Source: Jongsikchunia kroppenstedtii DSM 45133 (GTDB lineage: Bacteria; Actinomycetota; Actinomycetes; Mycobacteriales; Mycobacteriaceae). Taken from it: a DNA stretch of 64,000 bases. The DNA is taken from contig NZ_AQYG01000050.1 in NCBI RefSeq assembly GCF_000380485.1, positions 248,001 through 312,000 of the forward strand, in the 5' to 3' direction. Shown here in pieces: positions 9,368 through 17,678 of the stretch. The translations under genes and the position numbers were made by a program. Every line of letters starts with the position of its first letter. Position 1 is the stretch's first letter. Under the pieces are notes generated by a model. That model was not told the DNA's origin and did no database searches. It saw only the letters and a list, made by a program, of their open reading frames with translations.

Positions 9368-10171
9368 TCAGCCGTGCGCCTCCAGGATCAGCCGGGCCAG
9401 TTCGGCCTTCTGCGCCGCGAGCTCCGGGGTGCCGAGCACCTCCAGCGACCGCACGCCGGGCTGATCGTCACCCGGCAGCTCGACCTTCCGGTCGGCGATC
9501 ACACGGCCCGGGCGGGCGCTCATCACGATGACCCGGGTCGAGAGAAACAGCGCCTCCTCGACCGAGTGAGTGACGAAGACGATGGTCTTGCGTTCGCGCT
9601 GCCAGAGTTCCAGCAGCTGCACCTGCAGCTGTTCGCGGGTGAACGGGTCCAGCGCGCTGTACGGCTCGTCCATCAGGACGATTCTGGGATTGTTGACGAA
9701 CACCCGGGCGATCTGGGCGCGCTGCTGCATGCCGCCGGACAGCTCGTAGGGCCGCTTGTCGGCGAAATCCTTGAGCCCCACCAGATCCAGCGCCTCCAGC
9801 GCGCGCGCCTTGCGCGCGGCCCGCTTCTCGCCGCGCGCCCGCGGGCCGAACTCGACGTTCCCGCGCACGCTCAGCCACGGATACAGCGTCGGCGATTGGA
9901 ACACCACGCCACGATCGGGATTCGGCCCCGCCACCGGGGTCCCGCCGACCGTGACCGAACCGGTTGTCGGCGTGACGAATCCGGCCACCGTCTGCAGCAG
10001 CGTGGTCTTGCCGCAGCCCGACGGTCCGACGACCGCGACGAATTCGCCGGGCTCGATCGTCAGCGACGTCGGCGACAGCGCGATGACCTCGCCGTCCGAC
10101 GACGCATAGGTCTTGGACAATCCGTCCAGGACGATCTGCTCGACGGCATGCACAGGAACGGACGTGCTCAC
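9368..10171 (-). CDS. ssuB: ABC transporter ATPase, sulfonate/nitrate/taurine type (267 aa)
   Basis: ATP-hydrolysing subunit of a SsuABC/TauABC-type importer. Walker A is GPSGCGKTT (near residue 50), Q-loop FQSP, signature ELSGGMQQRAQIARV, Walker B IVLMDEP, and switch His in FVTHSVEEA. The GTG start at 10171 has a strong ribosome-binding site (AAGGAGG) and overlaps the stop of the binding-protein gene by 4 bases (GTGA); the open frame further upstream is a shadow. Placed after permease and binding-protein genes in a sulfur operon, it most likely energises sulfonate uptake. Confidence 0.88.
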   Translation of the reverse strand: MSTSVPVHAVEQIVLDGLSKTYASSDGEVIALSPTSLTIEPGEFVAVVGPSGCGKTTLLQTVAGFVTPTTGSVTVGGTPVAGPNPDRGVVFQSPTLYPWLSVRGNVEFGPRARGEKRAARKARALEALDLVGLKDFADKRPYELSGGMQQRAQIARVFVNNPRIVLMDEPYSALDPFTREQLQVQLLELWQRERKTIVFVTHSVEEALFLSTRVIVMSARPGRVIADRKVELPGDDQPGVRSLEVLGTPELAAQKAELARLILEAHG

Positions 10172-11376
10172 GATCCCACCTCCTTCAGGGCATCGGAATA
10201 CAGTGCGCCGGCATAGGTCTGGGCCGGTGACACCGTCGTGCCCCCGCCGTCGGCGGTACTGTGCAGGAAGGACGCGGTGCTCAGCAGCGCCGCCGCGAGG
10301 CCGGGTAGCCCGGCCCCGGTGCCGAAGTACTTGTCGCCCAACTGGTCCTTGGCCGACAGATACTGGTACCCGGCCAGCTGCGGGACGACGAGCGCCGGCG
10401 AGATGCTCAGCTGCGCGGCGATATGCTCGGCCGCCTGCTGCGGGTCGGTGTTGATCATGTGGACCGCCCAATCCTCGACCGTCGTCCAATATTTGAGGAA
10501 CGGTCCGTTCTGCGCGACGAAATCGCTGCGCGCCCCGGCCAGGTCGAAGGTCGGCGCCCCCTGGTTCGCGGTGACACTCGAATCGTCGATCACGTGACCG
10601 TTCTGTTTGAGCTTGGACAGCACCGGATCCCACACCCAGGCGGCATCGATGCCGTTGCCCCAGGCGGCCAGCATCGCGTCCGGCTGCGTGTTCATGATCG
10701 TCACCTGATCGGTGATACCGGCCTGGTTCAGCGCGGTCAGCAGCGAGAAGTGCGACGTGCTGGCGAACGGCACCGCGATCTTCTTGCCCTTCAACTGATC
10801 CAGCGTCGTGATCGACGGGTCATGCACGACCAGCGATTCAGCCTTGCCGATCACGTCCTGGATCCAGATGACCTTCATGTCGATGTCGAGCGGCGCGGAC
10901 AGCGCGCGCGACGCGGGCGCCGAGCCGAGCAGCGCCAGATCGAGGCTGCGCGCCTTGAATCCCTGCAGCACATCGCCGCCGGACGCGAACTTGCTCCAGG
11001 TGAGCTTCGCGTTCGGGAGGCACGTCTTCAGCACCGATGTGTCCTTGACGATCAGGTCGCCGTTCGGGATGTCCTGGTAGCCGATCCGCACCGACGTGTG
11101 GATGCTCGGATCCGGGGCGATCGGGCAGGCGACCTTCTCCCCGATCGACCGACTCTGCTCGGCCCGACCGGATTTCACGATGCAGCCCGAGGCCATGAGC
11201 GCCACCACGGCGAGCATCAGCACGGCCGTTGCCGTCCGCCCCAGCCTGCGCGGCCCGGGCGGCAAATCCGCGCCGGTTTCGTAGATTCGCGCCGGTTGCA
11301 GCCGGCGCGGATCCACATTAGTGGCGCGGATTTCGGCCACGAGACCCGAGGCCCGTCGAAAGTGCTTGCCTCTCAT
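10168..11376 (-). CDS. ssuA: ABC transporter substrate-binding lipoprotein, SsuA-like (402 aa)
   Basis: Periplasmic-type binding protein anchored as a lipoprotein: a hydrophobic stretch ends in the lipobox L-M-A-S-G-C (about residue 63), followed by a mature domain of the NMT1/SsuA fold (IGYQDIPNGDLIVKDT, LGSAPASRAL, AAWVWDPVL). The ATG at 11376 overlaps the permease stop (ATGA). This start gives an unusual ~45-residue extension before the signal peptide, and that extension is largely encoded by a 70-bp dispersed repeat (11264-11333). A TTG codon within the repeat would give a more normal signal peptide. The ligand is inferred to be a sulfonate or related sulfur compound. Confidence 0.85.
   Translation of the reverse strand: MRGKHFRRASGLVAEIRATNVDPRRLQPARIYETGADLPPGPRRLGRTATAVLMLAVVALMASGCIVKSGRAEQSRSIGEKVACPIAPDPSIHTSVRIGYQDIPNGDLIVKDTSVLKTCLPNAKLTWSKFASGGDVLQGFKARSLDLALLGSAPASRALSAPLDIDMKVIWIQDVIGKAESLVVHDPSITTLDQLKGKKIAVPFASTSHFSLLTALNQAGITDQVTIMNTQPDAMLAAWGNGIDAAWVWDPVLSKLKQNGHVIDDSSVTANQGAPTFDLAGARSDFVAQNGPFLKYWTTVEDWAVHMINTDPQQAAEHIAAQLSISPALVVPQLAGYQYLSAKDQLGDKYFGTGAGLPGLAAALLSTASFLHSTADGGGTTVSPAQTYAGALYSDALKEVGS
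11264..11333. repeat. 70-bp nested-palindrome repeat, copy B, inside the 5' part of ssuA
   Basis: Outer arms aaatccgcgcc (11264-11274) and ggcgcggattt (11323-11333) are perfect inverted repeats. Inner arms gattcgcgccgg (11284-11295) and ccggcgcggatc (11302-11313) form a second hairpin. The sequence aligns along its length with copy A at 4129-4198. Here it lies within the translated 5' end of the binding-protein gene, in frame and without a stop codon. This suggests a mobile or REP/MITE-like element that inserted near the start of the gene. Confidence 0.75.
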
Positions 11377-12233
11377 GCCTTCCCCTGCCACGGGGCCGCC
11401 AGCTGGCCCACATACTTGATGATGGCGTCCAGCGCCAGCGCGGTGATGCCGATGACGATGATGCAGGCGATCGTCAGCGGGGTGTTGGTCTGCTGACCGG
11501 CGTAGAAGGCCAGCCCGCCGATACCCGGGATGCCGTTGTTCAGTTCCGCCGCGACCACGGTCGTCCAGGCGAAGCCGACGGCGAGGCGGATGCCGTTGAT
11601 CACCGCGGGCGTCGACGCCGGCAGCACCACGTGGGTGACCACATGCAGCTGCGAAGCGCCCAGTGCCCGTGCGGCATTGATCTGCGCCTCCTTGACCTCC
11701 TGCACGCCGCTCAACGTGGCGATGGTGATGGCCGGGAAGGCGGCGAGGAAGAGCAGCCAGATCTTCGACGAGTCGCCGATGCCGAACCACACGATCAGCA
11801 GACCGATGTAGCCCAGCGGCGGCAGCGCCCGCAGGAAGTTCAGGTACGGCTCGATGACGATCGCGACCGGCCGCACCGTGCCCATCAGGAAGCCCAGCGG
11901 CGGACCGACGATGATCGCCAGGCCGACGCCGGCGACGATCCGCTGCAGGCTCGCGATCAGGTGCTCCCACAGGAAGTAGTTCTGTTCGCCGAGCACCTCG
12001 CGTGGCACGCCGGGCGCCACCTGGTGCCAGGTGTTGGCGCGGTAGAAGGCGTCCCAGACCGACCGCGGGGTCGGCAGGAACAGCGGGTCGACCCATTTGG
12101 CGGCCGTGATCACCCACCACACCAGCAGGAACAACAGGAGCGCGGCGACGCGAATGGACAGGGCACGAAGCATGGGCGGGTAGCTGCTGGGCAACCGCAG
12201 GAACGGCGGCCAGCTGGCCCGTTGGACATTCAC
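11373..12233 (-). CDS. ssuC: ABC transporter permease, SsuC-like (286 aa)
   Basis: Inner-membrane permease of the BPD/MetI family. About six hydrophobic segments are visible, and the ATPase-contact EAA loop reads EAQINAARALGASQLHVVTHVVLPASTPAVINGIR. The start is a GTG at 12233 with an AGGA element 9 bases upstream. The stop overlaps the ssuA start by 4 bases. The 96-bp gap to sfnB contains a GATCGG-rich symmetric sequence. Family members transport sulfonates, taurine, nitrate or pyrimidine precursors; the neighbouring monooxygenases favour sulfonates. Confidence 0.87.
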   Translation of the reverse strand: MNVQRASWPPFLRLPSSYPPMLRALSIRVAALLLFLLVWWVITAAKWVDPLFLPTPRSVWDAFYRANTWHQVAPGVPREVLGEQNYFLWEHLIASLQRIVAGVGLAIIVGPPLGFLMGTVRPVAIVIEPYLNFLRALPPLGYIGLLIVWFGIGDSSKIWLLFLAAFPAITIATLSGVQEVKEAQINAARALGASQLHVVTHVVLPASTPAVINGIRLAVGFAWTTVVAAELNNGIPGIGGLAFYAGQQTNTPLTIACIIVIGITALALDAIIKYVGQLAAPWQGKA

Positions 12234-12249
12234 GAGGGTCGATCCTGCT

Positions 12250-12268
12250 CCGATCGGCGGCCGATCGG
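12250..12268. promoter_or_regulatory. Symmetric CCGATCGG repeat before ssuC
   Basis: Two copies of the palindromic octamer ccgatcgg, at 12250-12257 and 12261-12268, are separated by three bases; a third related gagatcggc follows. It lies in the gap between sfnB and ssuC and could be a hairpin that tunes expression of the transporter genes or a regulator site. This is a weak assignment. Confidence 0.25.
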
Positions 12269-12329
12269 TAGAGATCGGCTCAGTCGGACGTTAATCCGGC
12301 AAAATCCGACGGGCCGGTGACGGCACTCG

Positions 12330-13556
12330 TCAGAGTGCGCTGTGCAGCGGCGGAAGCTCGTCGCGCAGCAGCGCGCGGCCCAGATGCTGGTACTTCCAGC
12401 GCACCGGATCGTGCAGCGTGTGGGTGCGGCCGTTGCGCAGGAAATGGTCGAGTCCGTTGCCGGCCCCAGCCGCCCGCGTCCCGCCGACCTCGAACAACGC
12501 CGACGGCACCTCGGTGGCGGCCCGGTCGGCCAGGATCTTGGCCGCCGCCACCGCAAGCGACGCCTCGGCCGCGTTCTCGGCACAGGGCCGGGCGACGGCC
12601 TGGTCGACCTGTACGCCGGCCGCGGTGAGCGCGGCTTCGGCCGCGGTGACGGTCACCGACAGCTCGCCGAATCGCTGCACCAGCAAGGGATCATCCACCG
12701 CGCGGTCGACGCCGGCCTCGAACCACGGGCGACTCTTGGTCTTGACGAACTCGGCCGCCGCCGCCAGCGCACCCCGGCCGATGCCGGTGTCGATCGCGGC
12801 ATGCAGCAGCTGCGCGACAGCGCCGTAGCCCGTCGGGCAGCTGGTAGCCAGGGCCCGCGGCGCAATCGCATCGGCCGGCACCGCGACACCGTCGAAGGTG
12901 ATGGTGCCGCTCGCGGTCGTCCGCTGCCCCAACGCATCCCAATCATCGGCGATCTGCACGCCCGGCGCATCGGCGGGGATGAAGGCCACATACTGGCCCG
13001 GCTCGCCCCCATCGAACGGGTCGTCGAGCTGGGCCAGCACGGCCAGGGTGTCGGCGAACAGCGAACCGGTGCAATAGAACTTGGCGCCGTCGAGGCGGTA
13101 TCCGGCACCGTCGCGGCGCAGCGTGGTCGCGACGTCGGCGGCGGTCTTCCGACCGCGCTCGGTCTGCGCGTTGGCGACCTGCCCACCGGCCAGGACGCCG
13201 TCGAAGATCCTGCGCCGCAACGGCGGCAGGGCCGCCAGCCGCACCAGACCCAGATACACGTAGTGACTGTGCGGAATCTGCGCGATATTCGGATCGGCCG
13301 CCGCGATGATCGCCGTCGTCTGCGCGATCACGCTGGGCGGCAGGCCGGGTCCGCCGTCGTCGGTCGGGATGCCGATGGCCAGCAGTCCCGACTCGCGCAT
13401 TCGCGCCACCTGCTCGAAGGGCAGCCGGCGGTCGGCGTCGCGCGCCGCCGCGCCCGGCCCGAACTCCGCGGCCAGCTCGCGGGCGGTCGCGATCGCCGCC
13501 GCGGCCGTCGCCGGGATGTCGAGCGCCGCGCGCCGCCGCAGCTGCACCGCGGTCAT
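12330..13556 (-). CDS. sfnB: SfnB-type acyl-CoA dehydrogenase-fold monooxygenase (408 aa)
   Basis: Acyl-CoA dehydrogenase-fold flavoprotein of the SfnB/DszC group, which acts with reduced flavin in sulfur scavenging rather than in beta-oxidation. Visible features are IGIPTDDGGPGLPPSVIAQT (near residue 65), an IPHSHYVYLGLVRL segment, and the C-terminal SALFEVGGTRAAGAGNGLDHFLRNGRTHTLHDPVRWKYQHLGR, typical of this subgroup. The ATG at 13556 overlaps the sfnG stop by 4 bases (ATGA). Being coupled to sfnG strongly supports a role in sulfone or sulfonate use; the precise reaction of SfnB is not well defined. Confidence 0.82.
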   Translation of the reverse strand: MTAVQLRRRAALDIPATAAAAIATARELAAEFGPGAAARDADRRLPFEQVARMRESGLLAIGIPTDDGGPGLPPSVIAQTTAIIAAADPNIAQIPHSHYVYLGLVRLAALPPLRRRIFDGVLAGGQVANAQTERGRKTAADVATTLRRDGAGYRLDGAKFYCTGSLFADTLAVLAQLDDPFDGGEPGQYVAFIPADAPGVQIADDWDALGQRTTASGTITFDGVAVPADAIAPRALATSCPTGYGAVAQLLHAAIDTGIGRGALAAAAEFVKTKSRPWFEAGVDRAVDDPLLVQRFGELSVTVTAAEAALTAAGVQVDQAVARPCAENAAEASLAVAAAKILADRAATEVPSALFEVGGTRAAGAGNGLDHFLRNGRTHTLHDPVRWKYQHLGRALLRDELPPLHSAL

Positions 13557-14662
13557 GACGCGACCAGTTCCTCGGCGGCCTCGAGTTCGCGAACCAGCGG
13601 AAGCACTTTCGCACCGAAGTGCTCGATCTCCTCCTGGAAGTGCAGGAAGCCACCGAGGATCAGGTCGACGCCGAGTCGCTTGTACGCGACGATCCGCTCG
13701 GCCACCTGCTCCGGCGTGCCGATCAGCTTGGTGCGGAATCCGTCGTTGTACTGCACCAGATCCTCGAACGTCGAGTCGGCCCACATGCCGCGACCGTCCT
13801 TGGTCGAATTGCCCGCCTGCTGCACGGCGTCCCGAAAACCTTCCACCGCAGGCTTGTTCGCCTTCTCGATGATCTCCCGGAGGGTGTCGTGCGCCTCGGC
13901 CTCGGTGTCGCGGGCGATGATGAAGCCGTTGAGTCCGAACTTCACCTCACGATCGTTCTCCCGCGCGACCGCACGCAGATCATCGAGCTGCTCCGTGACG
14001 CCGTCGAAGTCCTTGCCGTTGGAGAAGTACCAGTCGGCGTACCTGCCGCCATTGCGCCGGGCCGCACTGGAGTTGCCGCCCTGGAACAGCTCCGGGTTCG
14101 GCCGCTGCGGGGTGTTCAGCGGCTTGGGCTTCAGGCTGAAGTCTCGGATCCGGTAGAAGTCGCCCGCGTAGTTCACGTGGTCCTCGGTCCAGATCTTCCG
14201 GATCGCCTCCAGGAACTCGCCGCTGCGCCGGTAGCGCTCGTCATGCTCCAGCCACGGCTCGCCGAGTGCCTTGAATTCGTCGGCGAACCAACCGGATACG
14301 ACGTTGATGGCGAACCGGCCGTTCGATAGATGATCGGCGGTGGCGCCGAACTTGGCGAGTACCGCCGGGTGCCACAGCCCCGGGTGGATGGCGGCGATGA
14401 CCTTCAGCCGTTCGGTCGCCCCGAGCAGCGCGAGGCTGAACGACGTCGACTCGTGCTGATACTCGGCGCCGTAGGAAGCCATGTACCGCACCTGCGACAG
14501 CGCGTACTCGAAACCGTTGTTCTCGGCCGTGCGCGCCAGTCGCTTGTTGTACTCGAAATCCCAGCCGGTGCGCTGCTCGATCGTGCTGGTGACCAGACCG
14601 CCGGAGACGTTCGGCACCCAGTAGGCGAATTTGATCTGATCGGCGATGGACTCGGTTGTCAT
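13553..14662 (-). CDS. sfnG: Dimethyl-sulfone monooxygenase SfnG-like (369 aa)
   Basis: LLM-class (luciferase-like) FMNH2-dependent monooxygenase; SfnG converts dimethyl sulfone to methanesulfinate. The N-terminus KFAYWVPNVSGGLVTSTIEQ and the segments GRFAINVVSGWFADEFKALG and ELFQGGNSSAARR match SfnG proteins as I know them, and the length is right. It lies 29 bp after ssuD and overlaps sfnB, so sulfone attack and sulfonate cleavage would be co-expressed. The product would need a further oxidation to methanesulfonate before SsuD can act. No flavin reductase gene is present in the cluster. Confidence 0.87.
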   Translation of the reverse strand: MTTESIADQIKFAYWVPNVSGGLVTSTIEQRTGWDFEYNKRLARTAENNGFEYALSQVRYMASYGAEYQHESTSFSLALLGATERLKVIAAIHPGLWHPAVLAKFGATADHLSNGRFAINVVSGWFADEFKALGEPWLEHDERYRRSGEFLEAIRKIWTEDHVNYAGDFYRIRDFSLKPKPLNTPQRPNPELFQGGNSSAARRNGGRYADWYFSNGKDFDGVTEQLDDLRAVARENDREVKFGLNGFIIARDTEAEAHDTLREIIEKANKPAVEGFRDAVQQAGNSTKDGRGMWADSTFEDLVQYNDGFRTKLIGTPEQVAERIVAYKRLGVDLILGGFLHFQEEIEHFGAKVLPLVRELEAAEELVAS

Positions 14663-14691
14663 CTTGGGGATCCTCCGAAATCGGCGGTGAA

Positions 14692-15909
14692 CTAGGACGC
14701 GGTCGGCTGGCGAAGGTCGGCGGCCGGCTCGGTGTAGCTGGTGAGGTCCGGAAGGAAGGCACCGCCCGCATGATCGTTGTGCGAGAGGTCATTCGCGGTG
14801 ATGCCCTTGGCCGCCAGCCGCGGCCGAACGCCCTCACCGAAGTGGTAGGCCTCCTCCAGATGCGGGTACCCCGACAGGATGAAGTGCGAGAAGCCGGCGT
14901 TCACGTACTCGCCGATCAGGTTCGCGACCTGGTCATGCGAACCCACGAGCGCGGTACCGGCACCGCCGCGCACCAGGCCGACCCCGCTCCACAGGTTCGG
15001 GTAGATCTCGAACGCCCGCGCGTCCACTCCGGCGGCGAATTCCGCACCGCCGCCGTGCAGTTCACGCATCAGCCGCTGTCCTTCGGACTCGCTGCGTGCC
15101 AGCGTCTCCTGCGCCCGGCGCACCACCTCCGGATCCAGGGCACCCAGCAGGCGATTGGCCTCGGCCCACGCCTGCTCCTCGGTATCCCGCGAAATCACAT
15201 GCAGCCGAACGCCGTAGTCGAGCACGCGGCCGTGGTCGACGGCCAGCGACCGCACCTTGTCGATCTTGCCCGCGGCCTGCGCCGGCGGCTCGCCCCAGGT
15301 GAGATACGTGTCGGCGTAACGCGCCGCGACGGGAAGCGCCTCGGCCGAGCTGCCACCGAAGAAGATCGGCGCCGCCGGGTCCGGATAGCGCTGCAACACA
15401 GCCGATTCGACATCGATGTACTCGCCCTTGTAGGTCACGGGCGAGGGATCGGGTGCCGACAGCTCCCGGAACACATGCAGGAATTCGCCGGCTCGCGCGT
15501 ACCGCTGCGCCTTGTCCAGGTGATCACCGAACGCGCGCTGCTCGGCCGAGTCACCACCGGTGACGATGTTCAGCGCAAGCCGCCCCTCGGACTGCCACTG
15601 GAAGGTCGCCGCCATCTGCGCGGTCACGGTCGGGCTGACGAGTCCGGGGCGCGCCGCGACCAGGAACCGCAGGGTCTCGGTGGCGTCGACCAGCATCGCG
15701 GTCGTCAGCCAGGCGTCCTCGCACCACAGCCCGGTGGGCGTCAGGACCGCGTCGAAATGATTCGCCTCGGCCGCGGCGGCCAGCTGCTTGAGGTACTTGA
15801 GCGTGGCGGGCCGATCGCCCGACATGAACGCGCCGTGCCCGCCCGCCATCAGATTGCGGGAGTCCCCGTATGTGGGCAGGAACCAATGGAAGGACGCGCT
15901 CTCCGGCAC
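14692..15909 (-). CDS. ssuD: FMNH2-dependent alkanesulfonate monooxygenase SsuD-like (405 aa)
   Basis: LLM-class flavin monooxygenase that releases sulfite from alkanesulfonates. SsuD hallmarks are SFHWFLPTYGDSR at the N-terminus, LTPTGLWCEDAW with the active-site Cys, GRLALNIVTGGDSAEQRAFGDHLDKAQRY, PIFFGGSSAEALPVAARYADTYLTWGEPP and a C-terminal FILSGYPHLEEAYHFGEGV. The frame also allows a GTG at 15918, but the GTG at 15909 has an AAGG element at a proper 8-base spacing, so I prefer it. First gene of the sulfur operon; the promoter must lie in 15910-16127. Confidence 0.88.
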   Translation of the reverse strand: MPESASFHWFLPTYGDSRNLMAGGHGAFMSGDRPATLKYLKQLAAAAEANHFDAVLTPTGLWCEDAWLTTAMLVDATETLRFLVAARPGLVSPTVTAQMAATFQWQSEGRLALNIVTGGDSAEQRAFGDHLDKAQRYARAGEFLHVFRELSAPDPSPVTYKGEYIDVESAVLQRYPDPAAPIFFGGSSAEALPVAARYADTYLTWGEPPAQAAGKIDKVRSLAVDHGRVLDYGVRLHVISRDTEEQAWAEANRLLGALDPEVVRRAQETLARSESEGQRLMRELHGGGAEFAAGVDARAFEIYPNLWSGVGLVRGGAGTALVGSHDQVANLIGEYVNAGFSHFILSGYPHLEEAYHFGEGVRPRLAAKGITANDLSHNDHAGGAFLPDLTSYTEPAADLRQPTAS

Positions 15910-15933
15910 CGCTAACACCTTTCGGTCACGTGA

Positions 15934-16026
15934 TCAGGTGCTGCCAGGTAACCCGATGCGCCGCAGCGCGACCAGGTTTGCGCGCACCGCGGTTGCAACC
16001 AGCGTGAGCGAAATGGCCCGGCTCAC
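15934..16026 (-). CDS. Possible short leader ORF upstream of ssuD (30 aa)
   Basis: A GTG-initiated frame of 30 codons begins MSRAISLTLVATAVRANL and ends LRRIGLPGST. It stops 24 bases before the preferred ssuD start. Short regulatory ORFs are known ahead of sulfur-assimilation genes in actinobacteria, which makes this position suggestive. However, there is no clear ribosome-binding site, no Cys codons, and high-GC DNA readily yields such frames. It may be only part of the untranslated region. Confidence 0.25.
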   Translation of the reverse strand: MSRAISLTLVATAVRANLVALRRIGLPGST

Positions 16027-16127
16027 ACGATTCCGGCCACCGTTCAGCGGCGGCGCCCTGGTGTGAATCGGGGCACGAGCATCAAACGGGGGCCGAGCGT
16101 TGCGGCTCGAGCGTGGTCCGGCGCTGG

Positions 16128-17675
16128 CTAGATGCCCATCAGCTTGATGCGGCGCGGCGTGCTGAGGAGCTGCTTGTCCTTGAGCTGGCGCAGTGCCTTG
16201 CGCAGCTGCAGGCGGGTCGACGACGGCTCGATGACCGCATCGATGTAGCCCCGCTCGGCCGCCAGATACGGCGTCGCCATCATCACGTTGTAGAAGTCGA
16301 CGAAGTCCTGACGGATCTTCGCCGCCTCGGCCGGCGACTTGCCCTCGACCTGGCGCTTGGTGAGCACCGCCGCCGCCGACTCGGCGCCCATGACCGCGAT
16401 CTTGGCGGTCGGCCACGCGAAGTTGATGTCGGCGCCGAGCTGCTTGCAGCCCATCACCGCGTACGCGCCGCCATACGCCTTGCGCACGACGACGGTGATC
16501 TTCGGAACCTCGGCCTCGACATAGGCGAACAGGAACTTGCCGCTACGCCGAATGGTCGCCTTCGACTCCTCGGCATAGCCCGGCAGAATGCCGGGCGTAT
16601 CGACGACGAAGATCAGCGGAATGTTGTACGCGTTGCACATCCGGACGAACCGGGTCGCCTTCTCGGAGCTGTCAGTATCGATCACACCGGACATCACCGC
16701 AGGCTGATTGGCCACCACTCCGACGGAATTGCCGTCGATCCGGGCGAAGCCGGTGATGATGTTGGGCGCGAACAGCTCGCCGATCTCATGGAATGCACCG
16801 TCATCGAAAATGCGGAGCAGAAGGTCGTGCATGTCGTACCCGGCATTGTCGTTGTCGGGCATGAACGTATCGAGCGACAGGTCCGATTCGGTGACCTCAG
16901 GCTCCAGCCCCGGATTGATCACCGGCGGCTTCTCGTGACAGGTCGACGGCATGTACTGCAGGTAGTCGCGCACCCACTCGAACGCCGCCTTCTCGTCCTC
17001 GGCGACGTGGTGGATATTGCCCCACATCGCCTGGTTGTGAACGCCGCCAAGATCTTCCGCGCTGATGGCCTCGCCGGTCATCTGCTGCAGCACATCGGGG
17101 CCGGTGACGAACATGTAGCTCTGGTCCTTGACGCCGACCAGAATGTCGGTATTGGCCGGGGTATAGACCGCGCCGCCGGCGCACTTGCCGAGAATCACCG
17201 ACACCTGCGGCGCCATACCGCTCAGCAGCTCGTTGCGCCGGCCCATCTCCGCGTACCAGGCCAGCGAGGTGACCGCGTCCTGGATGCGGGCGCCGGCGGA
17301 GTCATTGATGCCGACCATCGGGCAGCCGACCTTGGCCGCCCACTCCATCAGCACCGACACCTTGCGGCCGAACATCTCGCCGACCGTGCCGCCGAAAACG
17401 GTCTGATCGTGCGAAAACGCCGCCACCGGGCGGCCATTCACCAGGCCGTGTCCGGTGACCACACCGTCGCCGTAGCCGGAGTTCGCGGCGCCCGGCATCT
17501 TGGCCAGCTGGCCGATCTCGACGAAGGTGCCCTTGTCGAACAGCATGTCGAGCCGCTCGCGGGGCGACGGGATGCCCTTCCTGGCACGCTTGGCGATCGC
17601 CGCCTCACCGCCCGGTTCCTTTGCCACCTCCAGCTTTTCGCGGAGGTCTGCCAGCTTCGCCGCAGTGGTATCCAT
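16128..17675 (-). CDS. accD4: Acyl-CoA carboxylase beta subunit AccD4 (515 aa)
   Basis: Carboxyltransferase (biotin-dependent) that carboxylates the long alpha-chain acyl-CoA used by Pks13 to make mycolic acids, working with AccA3 and AccD5 encoded elsewhere. The crotonase-fold CT domain is visible: [54 protein letters not shown] with the N-terminal oxyanion region, [24 protein letters not shown], and C-terminal [11 protein letters not shown] and [18 protein letters not shown]. The length equals that of Rv3799c. It starts 3 bp after the pks13 stop, so the two are translationally linked, as in mycobacteria. Confidence 0.95.
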   Translation of the reverse strand: MDTTAAKLADLREKLEVAKEPGGEAAIAKRARKGIPSPRERLDMLFDKGTFVEIGQLAKMPGAANSGYGDGVVTGHGLVNGRPVAAFSHDQTVFGGTVGEMFGRKVSVLMEWAAKVGCPMVGINDSAGARIQDAVTSLAWYAEMGRRNELLSGMAPQVSVILGKCAGGAVYTPANTDILVGVKDQSYMFVTGPDVLQQMTGEAISAEDLGGVHNQAMWGNIHHVAEDEKAAFEWVRDYLQYMPSTCHEKPPVINPGLEPEVTESDLSLDTFMPDNDNAGYDMHDLLLRIFDDGAFHEIGELFAPNIITGFARIDGNSVGVVANQPAVMSGVIDTDSSEKATRFVRMCNAYNIPLIFVVDTPGILPGYAEESKATIRRSGKFLFAYVEAEVPKITVVVRKAYGGAYAVMGCKQLGADINFAWPTAKIAVMGAESAAAVLTKRQVEGKSPAEAAKIRQDFVDFYNVMMATPYLAAERGYIDAVIEPSSTRLQLRKALRQLKDKQLLSTPRRIKLMGI

Positions 17676-17678
17676 GGC

